The notes under the pieces were generated by a model. The model was not told the origin of the DNA, ran no database searches, and saw only the letters and a list, made by a program, of their open reading frames with translations. The position numbers and the translations under genes were made by a program. Of a stretch of DNA of 53,768 bases, positions 15,749 to 22,028 are shown piece by piece. Each line of letters starts with the position of its first letter. Position 1 is the stretch's first letter. Source of the stretch: Fibrobacter succinogenes (GTDB taxonomy: Bacteria > Fibrobacterota > Fibrobacteria > Fibrobacterales > Fibrobacteraceae); the NCBI RefSeq assembly GCF_902779965.1, contig NZ_CACZDK010000020.1, positions 1 through 53,768 of the forward strand, in the 5' to 3' direction.

Positions 15749-18708
15749 TGGCTCCGAAGCTTTTTACTATTGCAATTGCCGGTAACCCGAACTGCGGTAA
15801 AACGGCTCTTTTTAATGCTCTTACGGGTGCTCGCCAGAGTGTTGGGAACTGGCCGGGCGTGACTGTCGAAAAGAAGGAAGGATTTTTTGAACTCGGTAAC
15901 CAGCACATCCGCGTGGTGGACTTGCCGGGTACTTACGCTCTCTTTGCGAATGCCGAAGACGAACGCGCCGCTGTCGATTACTTGCTCACTCGCGAAGCGG
16001 ACCTCATTGTCAATATCATTGATGCCTCGAACATTGAACGTAACTTGTTCTTGACTTCTCAGCTTGTCGATATGCAGATTCCGATGGTGATTGCTGCAAA
16101 CATGATCGACATTGCGGAAAAGCGCGGCTTGCATTTGGATTTGGATATCCTTGCTGAACGTTTTGGCGTGCCGGTGATTCCGCTTTCGGCCGTGAACGAA
16201 AGAAGTATCACGAACTTTATCAGCGAAATGGCTCATGTTGTCGCTGGCAAAAAGATGACTCCTAAGGCTATCCATTACGGCGAGAATGTCGAAAATGCCG
16301 TGAAGTATTTGGAACCGAAGGTTGAACCGGTTGCAAAGCTTTTGGATACGGATGCCCGCTGGGTTTCGCTCATGTACTTGGGCAACGAAAAGAGCTATGC
16401 AGACAAGTTTGCAGAAGCCAAGGTCCAAATCAACAAGGCCGAAGTGACCAAGATGCTGAACGAAGAAAGCGAATTTGCAATGGCAGATGCGCGCTACAGC
16501 TTGGCTCACGAAATTGCAGGTAAGACGATTCTTTCGAACCGTTCTAAGAGAACCTGGTCCGATAAGCTCGATTCTGTGCTTTTGAATCGTTGGGCGTCTC
16601 TCCCGATTTTCCTCTTGGTGATGTACCTGGTCTTCTGGGTGGCCGTCACAATCGGTTCTGCGTTCATCGATTTCTTTGATGTGCTGTTTGGTGCTATTTT
16701 TGTGGATGGTCTTGGCTACTTGCTCACGGATGTGCTCCATGCGCCTGGCTTTGTGTCTGCAATTCTCGCCGATGGTATTGGCGCCGGTATCCAGACGGTT
16801 TCGACGTTCATCCCGGTTATCTTCTTCATGTTCCTCTGCCTTTCGTTCTTGGAAGACTCGGGTTACATGGCGCGTGCGGCTTTTGTCGCGGACCGCTTCA
16901 TGAGATTCCTCGGGCTCCCGGGTCGTGCATTCGTGCCGATGATGGTGGGCTTCGGTTGCGGCGTGCCGGGCATTATGGGTTCTCGTGTGCTCGAATCCAA
17001 GCGTGAACGTTTCCTCACGATTTTCCTTGTGCCGTTCATGAGCTGCGGCGCTCGCCTTCCGGTGTATGCGTTGTTTGCTGCGGCATTCTTTGGAGCCCAG
17101 GCTGGGACTGTAGTGTTTGCGCTTTATCTTGCGGGTGTTCTCTTTGCGATCGTGTACGGCTTGATTCTTCGCCGCTCCTTGTTTGTGGGTGAGGCTAGCA
17201 ACTTTGTGATGGAGCTGCCGCCATACCACTTGCCGAAATTCAAGTCGCTCATGATCCACTCCTGGCTCCGTTTGCGCGATTACATTGTCCGTGCTGGTAA
17301 GGTGATTACGATTGCCGTTGCTATTCTCGGGTTCCTCAATAGCTTTGGTTTTGTAGATAAACTCTACACCGAAATCAATGGCGAAAAGACGGAAATCGTG
17401 AAGGCCGAAGAAGGTTACGCCATGGTGCAGGACGAAAAGGAAGTGCCGCTCCCTGAAGGTGTCGTGATTGACGAATCCAAGATTAAGACGGAAACGGAAT
17501 TCACGGCTGGCAATGGGGATTCCGAAAACAGCTTGCTCTCTGCAATTGGTAAAGCGATTACTCCGATTTTTGAACCGTTCGGCGTTGAATCCAACAACTG
17601 GCCTGCTTCTGTGTCGCTGTTCACGGGTCTCCTTGCTAAGGAAGCTGTGATTGGTACGATGAACTCCTTGTACTCCATGGCGGGGCCGGGTGATGCAGTG
17701 ACGAAAGGCGAAAAGGTAGTTGAAGGGGAAAGCCTTCCCCTCGCTCCCGCCTCTGACGCGGCGTCCGCTACCCCTTCTAGCGGGGACACCCCGCAACGCC
17801 CCATTGCAGACGAAAGACGAGAGACGAAAGACGAGAGAAGTGATGTAGTCGTTGCTGACTCTGCCGTCGCCGATAGCGCTGCTACGGAACGTCATCCTGA
17901 GCAAAGCGAAGGATCCAGTGACATTTCTGTTGCCGATGCTCCTGTTGATGGTTCGGCAAGCTCACCAACCGAAAAGCCTCTCATCGCTGGCGTGGACGAA
18001 TGCCCGGCCGAAGAAGAGGAAGAAGGTGGTGCTCCGGATATTCTCGGTGCATTCAAGGAAGCCCTTGGCACGATTCCGGAAAACTTGAGTGAAGTCTTCG
18101 GCTCTCTCACGGACATTCTCGGAACATCTGGCGAACTCGAAGCGCAGAATGCCGCAGAGCTCAAGAAAGTCACACTCGATAAGATTCTTGAAGCCAAGGC
18201 GATTACTTGCGAAGAATATGCTTCTATCGAAACCTTCAGCGAAGATGAAGGTGCCGACAAGGCTCGTGAAGAGGTATTTGCAAAACTCGCTGCTGCAGGC
18301 CTCACGTTGAGTGAAGATGAAATCGGCGCTCTCGAAGAAGGTGACTTGAGTGAAACTGCTGACATCTATGCCAACCTCCGTTCTTACTTCCACAACCCGG
18401 ACAAGAATGGAAATCCGGTAGACGGATTTAACTGGCAGGTGTTTGCGTTCTTGATCTTTATCTTGCTCTACGTGCCTTGCCTTGCTGCAATGGGCGTGGT
18501 CGTTCGCGAAATCGGTCTTGGTCTTGGTGTGTTGATGGCTGTGGTCCAGACGGTGCTTGCCTGGGCGGTCTCGATACTCCTCTACCAGATTCCGGTGGGC
18601 GGCGACAAGTTCTGGATTGTGTGCTCGATTGTTGTGCTTGTGGCGACATTCGTTTTCCTCAAGCTCTTCGGTATGAATGCAAATAAGAAAGGTCGATTTG
18701 AAGATTAA
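15748..18708 (+). CDS. feoB: Ferrous iron transporter FeoB with a large repeat-derived insertion
   Basis: 986 residues, against about 700-800 usual. The N-terminal G domain has G1 GNPNCGKT (12-19), the G3 motif DLPG and the G4 NMID; a GDI-like helical region follows, then the polytopic domain with the gates GFGCGVPGIMGSR and SCGARLPVYALF. It imports Fe(II) across the inner membrane. Residues ~648-891, between the conserved LLAKEAVIGTMNSLYS helix and the C-terminal transmembrane segments (QVFAFLIFILLYVPCLAAMG), form an unusually long acidic, low-complexity loop. Its first part is translated from at least four kinds of interspersed DNA repeat (17721-17970), all in frame; the rest (~770-880) is helical and may be native. 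Core motifs are intact, so the transporter is probably functional. Confidence 0.94.
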   Translation: MAPKLFTIAIAGNPNCGKTALFNALTGARQSVGNWPGVTVEKKEGFFELGNQHIRVVDLPGTYALFANAEDERAAVDYLLTREADLIVNIIDASNIERNLFLTSQLVDMQIPMVIAANMIDIAEKRGLHLDLDILAERFGVPVIPLSAVNERSITNFISEMAHVVAGKKMTPKAIHYGENVENAVKYLEPKVEPVAKLLDTDARWVSLMYLGNEKSYADKFAEAKVQINKAEVTKMLNEESEFAMADARYSLAHEIAGKTILSNRSKRTWSDKLDSVLLNRWASLPIFLLVMYLVFWVAVTIGSAFIDFFDVLFGAIFVDGLGYLLTDVLHAPGFVSAILADGIGAGIQTVSTFIPVIFFMFLCLSFLEDSGYMARAAFVADRFMRFLGLPGRAFVPMMVGFGCGVPGIMGSRVLESKRERFLTIFLVPFMSCGARLPVYALFAAAFFGAQAGTVVFALYLAGVLFAIVYGLILRRSLFVGEASNFVMELPPYHLPKFKSLMIHSWLRLRDYIVRAGKVITIAVAILGFLNSFGFVDKLYTEINGEKTEIVKAEEGYAMVQDEKEVPLPEGVVIDESKIKTETEFTAGNGDSENSLLSAIGKAITPIFEPFGVESNNWPASVSLFTGLLAKEAVIGTMNSLYSMAGPGDAVTKGEKVVEGESLPLAPASDAASATPSSGDTPQRPIADERRETKDERSDVVVADSAVADSAATERHPEQSEGSSDISVADAPVDGSASSPTEKPLIAGVDECPAEEEEEGGAPDILGAFKEALGTIPENLSEVFGSLTDILGTSGELEAQNAAELKKVTLDKILEAKAITCEEYASIETFSEDEGADKAREEVFAKLAAAGLTLSEDEIGALEEGDLSETADIYANLRSYFHNPDKNGNPVDGFNWQVFAFLIFILLYVPCLAAMGVVVREIGLGLGVLMAVVQTVLAWAVSILLYQIPVGGDKFWIVCSIVVLVATFVFLKLFGMNANKKGRFED
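17721..17970 (+). repeat. Block of interspersed repeats inside feoB
   Basis: Four segments: a palindrome-rich GC segment 17721-17802 (AAGGGGAAAGCCTTCCCCT near its start, CTAGCGGGGACACCCCGC near its end); a perfect tandem 14-mer GACGAAAGACGAGA x2 (17809-17836); a family A repeat GTCATCCTGAGCAAAGCGAA... (17891-17922, encoding ERHPEQSEGSS); and family B GATGGTTCGGCAAGCTCACC (17947-17970). Families A and B recur between and within other genes of the window. Confidence 0.8.
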
Positions 18709-18743
18709 AATCTAAAGTCCAGTTTCATTTGAGTCAAGAATCA

Positions 18744-18779
18744 TTAAGGGCCGATTGGCCAAAAGCCGTCGGCCCTTAA
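18744..18779 (+). terminator. Terminator of the feo operon
   Basis: Perfect 11-bp stem TTAAGGGCCGA / TCGGCCCTTAA with a 14-nt loop, 36 nt after the feoB stop. The T-tract is weak (TTAAACCTTTT). Confidence 0.7.
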
Positions 18780-18793
18780 TTAAACCTTTTAAC

Positions 18794-18807
18794 TTAGACT
18801 AAACTAA
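18794..18807 (+). promoter_or_regulatory. Metal-regulator-like box before the small ORF
   Basis: TTAGACTAAACTAA matches the TTAGnCnnGnCTAA pattern except at one core position. It overlaps a possible -10 box (TAATAA, 18805-18810) 20 nt ahead of the small ORF and ~190 nt ahead of the porin gene. Confidence 0.5.
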
Positions 18808-18827
18808 TAAAGATAGAGGAGACTAAA

Positions 18828-18932
18828 ATGATTGAATCAAATGAAGAACAGGAATGGGTTGAACTGAAAAATAATTGGCACGCTCTTTGCTCTAAGAAGA
18901 GTAAAAAGGGCGAAAAGCCAAGGATTTTGTAA
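18828..18932 (+). CDS. 34-residue small ORF ahead of the porin gene
   Basis: ATG preceded by GAGGAG with 6-nt spacing, the strongest Shine-Dalgarno sequence in this stretch. It encodes 34 residues starting MIESNEEQEWVELKN: acidic N-terminal half, basic C-terminal half (KKSKKGEKPR), one cysteine. I know no family; it is shorter than FeoC (~78 aa). Its TAA lies in the left arm of a perfect 9-bp hairpin (TTGTAACAC 18927-18935 / GTGTTACAA 18958-18966) located just before the porin ribosome-binding site. It could be a regulated small protein or a leader peptide coupling translation to porin expression. A chance ORF remains possible, but the ribosome-binding site argues against that. Confidence 0.55.
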   Translation: MIESNEEQEWVELKNNWHALCSKKSKKGEKPRIL

Positions 18933-18999
18933 CACAAAATGTAAAAGCTTAGACGGGGTGTTACAAAAAAAATAAAAAACCGTCATTGGAGAGTAAAAA

Positions 19000-20121
19000 A
19001 TGAAAACTCGTTTAACATCCAACCTCTTGTTTGGTCTTGCTGCTGCATCTATCCTTGCCGTACCGGCTCTCGCTCAGGAAGCTGAAACAGCATCTAAAGG
19101 CCCGGAAGTCAAGTTCTCTGGTGAAGTTGAATTTGACGCATACACGGGCGATGTAATTAATGACGATAAGCAGAGCCATAGCTACGCTTCTACTTTTGAT
19201 TTGAATGTTGATGTTAAGCTTAACGAAAAATGGTCTGCATCCGTACAGCTCGAAGCTGATGGCGAAACAACGGATCCGACTGCGATTTACAATGGCGCAT
19301 TCGTCCAGTACACGCATAGCGATAAGTTTGCCGTGAAGTTTGGCGACTTGACCTTCTCGGAAGGCGCGTTCCTCAACTTCTACGATTATGATGACCCGGC
19401 AGATAACGCTGCTGGTATGGCTGAACACGATATCCGAGGATTCGAAATTGACTATAACGGCCTTGTTTTTGGCCTCGGCTTTGGTCGCGGCGACAACGAC
19501 AATCAGATTTGTACTGAAGAAGATGGTGAAGAAAAATGCGTAGGCGTTGCCTATGACCTTCACCTTGCTTACGAACTCGGCCTTGGCGAACATGTGTTGC
19601 GTCCGTTCTTTGATTACAAATCCTATCAGGAAGCAAAGCACAACGAATTGCATGCTGGTCTTGATGCTAATCTGAAGTTCGATGCGTTTGCATTCCACTT
19701 CGTTTACGGCTTGCATGTGGATGCGCTCAAGGAAGATGATCCGAAGGCAACGCATGCTTTCCTTGCTGAACCTTCTTTGGACTTGGGCAAGGTAAACATT
19801 AAGGGCTCTGTGTTCTATGCCATTATTGACAAGAAGAATCCGACTGTTCACGGCGAAGAAATTCCGGAATACTTCTTTGCTTATGGTGAACCGAGCGTGA
19901 AGATTAATGACGCTATCGCTCTTGGTCTTCCGCTTGAATACCACACGAATACGTTGCAGAAAGATGATGACACTTCTACGTTTAACGTAGGTCTCCGTGC
20001 TTACTTCACTCCTGTTGAAGGACTTGATGTGACTGGCTTTGCTAAGGTGAATATTCCGGTCGGTGACGATGCTGATGACGCTGGTCTCAAGCTTGGTCTT
20101 GAAACAGTATTTGCTTTCTAA
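19000..20121 (+). CDS. Outer-membrane beta-barrel protein (porin-like)
   Basis: 373 residues. Signal peptide MKTRLTSNLLFGLAAASILA with cleavage near ALAQE. The mature part alternates hydrophobic and polar residues in strands (VKFSGEVEFDAYTGDV, WSASVQLEADGE, FAVKFGDLTFSEGAF) and ends in an aromatic residue (...LGLETVFAF), the usual outer-membrane insertion signal. It contains one short cysteine pair (CTEEDGEEKC). It probably forms a channel or binds a substrate at the surface. Location after the feo operon and a metal-regulator-like box suggest metal-responsive expression, which is inference. Ribosome-binding site GGAGAG 6 nt before the ATG. Confidence 0.8.
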   Translation: MKTRLTSNLLFGLAAASILAVPALAQEAETASKGPEVKFSGEVEFDAYTGDVINDDKQSHSYASTFDLNVDVKLNEKWSASVQLEADGETTDPTAIYNGAFVQYTHSDKFAVKFGDLTFSEGAFLNFYDYDDPADNAAGMAEHDIRGFEIDYNGLVFGLGFGRGDNDNQICTEEDGEEKCVGVAYDLHLAYELGLGEHVLRPFFDYKSYQEAKHNELHAGLDANLKFDAFAFHFVYGLHVDALKEDDPKATHAFLAEPSLDLGKVNIKGSVFYAIIDKKNPTVHGEEIPEYFFAYGEPSVKINDAIALGLPLEYHTNTLQKDDDTSTFNVGLRAYFTPVEGLDVTGFAKVNIPVGDDADDAGLKLGLETVFAF

Positions 20122-20153
20122 TAAACTATTTATAGATTTTTTGCCATAGGATG

Positions 20154-20191
20154 AAAATCCCGCCGCAATGAAAATTGTTGGCGGGATTTTT
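20154..20191 (+). terminator. Terminator after the porin gene
   Basis: Stem AAAATCCCGCC / GGCGGGATTTTT with a 15-nt loop, then TCTTTATG. Confidence 0.85.
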
Positions 20192-20198
20192 CTTTATG

Positions 20199-20212
20199 TT
20201 AGACATGTCTAA
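20199..20212. promoter_or_regulatory. Perfect metal-regulator box TTAGACATGTCTAA
   Basis: A perfect 14-bp palindrome matching the feo boxes (TTAGnCnTGnCTAA). It lies between the porin terminator and a ~170-nt stretch without a gene that precedes the DUF3793-flavodoxin pair. Confidence 0.65.
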
Positions 20213-20287
20213 TTTTTGGATTGTTTCAAGTCTATTTGGAGTAGCATTTGGGTTTGTAGATTTCTAAAATAAGAATAAAGAAAATTT

Positions 20288-20385
20288 TGCCATAGAACCT
20301 CAGCTAGTGTATAAGATTCGTTACCTCATATATGCTGGATAGGTTATCCCGCCTACGGCGGAAGTCGTAGGCGGGATTTTTTTTT
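20288..20385 (+). ncRNA. Candidate short RNA or 5' leader with strong terminator
   Basis: Promoter TTGCCA (20288-20293), 17-nt spacer, TATAAG (20311-20316). A perfect 12-bp hairpin ATCCCGCCTACG / CGTAGGCGGGAT (20346-20377) follows, ending in nine Ts. Transcription from the promoter would give a ~60-nt RNA ending there unless it reads through to the DUF3793 gene at 20405. No ORF of note lies inside. It may be a small RNA or an attenuator; the terminator could also simply act on upstream transcripts. Confidence 0.4.
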
Positions 20386-20404
20386 GCTTTTGCTTAGGTT
20401 GTTC

Positions 20405-20965
20405 ATGATTGAAAATATCGATTCTCGCCTAGTTCGCCATTGTGCACCGACGCTTGCCGGCCTTAAAACGGCTAATCTGTTTTGCCTTGATGATACTGAT
20501 GGAGTTTTGCTTTGTAATATTTTGGCTCGTTGGAATCGGGTGTTGAATCCAAAGGGCGTTTCGGCTCGCATTGTTGCTGAACGTTGTGGCCGTTATTTTA
20601 TATATGTTTATCGGAATAGCGCTTTACAGGAGTTGAGTAATTCCTGTGAGATTAGGAATTTTTTGAAAGGTTTTGGCTACATCGGATTTGATGTGGAATC
20701 GTTATTGAATTTTTTCCAGATGCGCATGGCGCGTTCTGTTTGCTTTCCGCATGAAGTAGGCGTTTTTTTGGGATATCCGTTAGATGATGTGAAAGATTTT
20801 ATTGCGTATGGCGGGAAAAATTACAAGTTGATTGGATGTTGGAAAGTTTATAACGATGTGCCGAATTCGATGCATATCTTTGATGTTTACAAAAAATGTC
20901 ACAAGATTTTCAATGAGAGGTTTGAACAGGGCGATTCTTTAACGGATTTAACTGTGGCATGTTAA
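20405..20965 (+). CDS. DUF3793 family protein
   Basis: 186 residues from the ATG at 20405; an upstream TTG at 20384 lies in the terminator T-run and is unlikely. The conserved FPHEVGVFLGYPLDDVKDFI and YKLIGCWKVY segments identify the family, whose biochemical role is unknown to me. It is found mainly in anaerobes, commonly beside a flavodoxin gene as here (25 nt upstream of it). A role in iron-sparing electron transfer is suggested only by context. No signal peptide or membrane segment is seen. Confidence 0.85.
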   Translation: MIENIDSRLVRHCAPTLAGLKTANLFCLDDTDGVLLCNILARWNRVLNPKGVSARIVAERCGRYFIYVYRNSALQELSNSCEIRNFLKGFGYIGFDVESLLNFFQMRMARSVCFPHEVGVFLGYPLDDVKDFIAYGGKNYKLIGCWKVYNDVPNSMHIFDVYKKCHKIFNERFEQGDSLTDLTVAC

Positions 20966-20990
20966 CTAACCGATAAAAAAGGAAAACAAA

Positions 20991-21419
20991 ATGAATAAAA
21001 TTGCTGTTATTTATTGGACAGGAACGGGAAATACCGAAGTCATGGCGAATGAAGTTGTCGCGGGTGCGAGTGCAGCTGGCGCCGAAGTGACGCTTTTCAA
21101 TACGTCTGATTTTAGTGTAGATAAGGCTCAGGAATTTGACAAGTTTGCTTTGGGTTGTCCGGCAATGGGTGCCGAAGAGCTTGAAGATAGCGAATTCCAG
21201 CCGCTTTATAATCAGCTGAAGGCGCAAATTTCGGGCAAAAAGGTGGTGCTTTTTGGCTCTTATGGCTGGGGTGGCGGTGAATGGATGAATCCGTGGAAAG
21301 AAGATGCCGCAAATGCGGGCCTTGTGCTTGCTGATGATCCGCTCGCAATTGAAGGCGCTCCAGATGACGCAGGCAAGGAAAAGTGCCGTGAGCTCGGCAA
21401 GGTCCTTGCGCTTTCGTGA
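20991..21419 (+). CDS. Flavodoxin
   Basis: 142-residue short-chain flavodoxin. The FMN phosphate-binding loop is YWTGTGNTE at the N-terminus; the flavin-ring loops are near GCPAMGAEELED and GSYGWGGGEWM. It carries electrons at low potential and can replace ferredoxin under iron limitation, which fits the neighbouring Feo genes and metal-regulator boxes. Ribosome-binding site AAAGGAAAAC precedes the ATG. Probably co-transcribed with DUF3793. Confidence 0.95.
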   Translation: MNKIAVIYWTGTGNTEVMANEVVAGASAAGAEVTLFNTSDFSVDKAQEFDKFALGCPAMGAEELEDSEFQPLYNQLKAQISGKKVVLFGSYGWGGGEWMNPWKEDAANAGLVLADDPLAIEGAPDDAGKEKCRELGKVLALS

Positions 21420-21445
21420 TTATTGAGTTTCGATGATCCATAAAA

Positions 21446-21507
21446 TGTTAGACTCTCTAACAAAATTAGAGAGTCTAACATTGTTAGAAATTCACTAACA
21501 ATGTTAG
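21446..21507. promoter_or_regulatory. Array of TTAGAC-type palindromes
   Basis: A perfect 15-bp inverted repeat TGTTAGACTCTCTAA (21446-21460) / TTAGAGAGTCTAACA (21466-21480) is followed by palindromic CTAACATTGTTAG (21475-21487) and CTAACAATGTTAG (21495-21507). It shares TTAGAC half-sites with the feo boxes. It precedes the small gene and the P-type ATPase. There is no T-tract, so an operator array is more likely than a terminator. The remaining ~150 nt up to 21654 holds one weak hairpin (AGCGG...CCGCT, from about 21605). Confidence 0.6.
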
Positions 21508-21654
21508 CGTCAGTCGTGTGAAACTCAACTGGGATGCGGGGTCTCGTGAGTTATGTGCTTAGTTTATTTGTAATTTGCAATCGGAGGGGAGAGTATTTAA
21601 TTTTTAAAAAGCGGGCAAGTGCTCCGCTGATTTTTCTTTAATAAGGAGAATGAT

Positions 21655-21882
21655 ATGTCTGTGTTCAAGAATGAAAAATTCTGGCTTGTAATTGCTGGCG
21701 CTGTGGGTTCCGCTGTCGCTAAGAAAGTGCTCAAGGCAAAGAAAACCCGCGAACTTGCCGTTCAGGGACTTGCTCATGGCATGAAGTTCACGGCTGACGC
21801 CAAGGCTGCATTCCAGGATATGAAGGACGAAGCCAACGATATCTGCAACGACGCCAAGGCAGAAGCGGGATTGAATAAGTAG
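21655..21882 (+). CDS. Small DUF6110/YtxH-like membrane-associated protein
   Basis: 75 residues behind AAGGAGAATGAT, a strong ribosome-binding site. An N-terminal hydrophobic segment (FWLVIAGAVGSAVAKKVL) is followed by a long charged helix (FTADAKAAFQDMKDEANDICNDAKAEA). The layout resembles DUF6110/YtxH-type small proteins, which in anaerobes often precede a heavy-metal P-type ATPase, as here. It could be an accessory subunit or chaperone for the ATPase. Family assignment is tentative; the gene is convincing from its ribosome-binding site and context. Confidence 0.7.
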   Translation: MSVFKNEKFWLVIAGAVGSAVAKKVLKAKKTRELAVQGLAHGMKFTADAKAAFQDMKDEANDICNDAKAEAGLNK

Positions 21883-22028
21883 ACAGTGGTTAGTAGACAG
21901 TAGGCAGTGTATGCAAAAAAGACTGCATTTGCTGATGTCAACTGCGTCAACCACTAATCACCCACCTAAAGGTGGCCATGCCCACATAAGTGCTGAAGCA
22001 CTAAGTGGTCAAAGGTAACCACTAAAAA
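21883..22028. repeat. Spacer with GTGGTTAGTAGACAG / ACCACTAATCACC repeats
   Basis: The sequence right after the stop (ACAGTGGTTAGTAGACAGTA) and its approximate reverse complement further on (AACCACTAATCACC, from about 21950) belong to the same low-complexity family as 45381-45435. A hairpin (ACCTAAAGGT) and a TAAGTGCTGAAGCACTAAG stem lie just before the ATPase gene. Confidence 0.5.

Noticed and set aside
15745-17904. 719-codon open frame antisense to feoB
   Set aside because: It mirrors the codon bias of feoB, is histidine/arginine-rich with no recognisable domain, and has no ribosome-binding site; a shadow of the sense gene.
21446-21507. Rho-independent terminator of the flavodoxin gene
   Set aside because: The 15-bp stem is perfect but AT-rich and lacks a T-tract, and the half-sites match the metal-regulator boxes, so an operator array is preferred.
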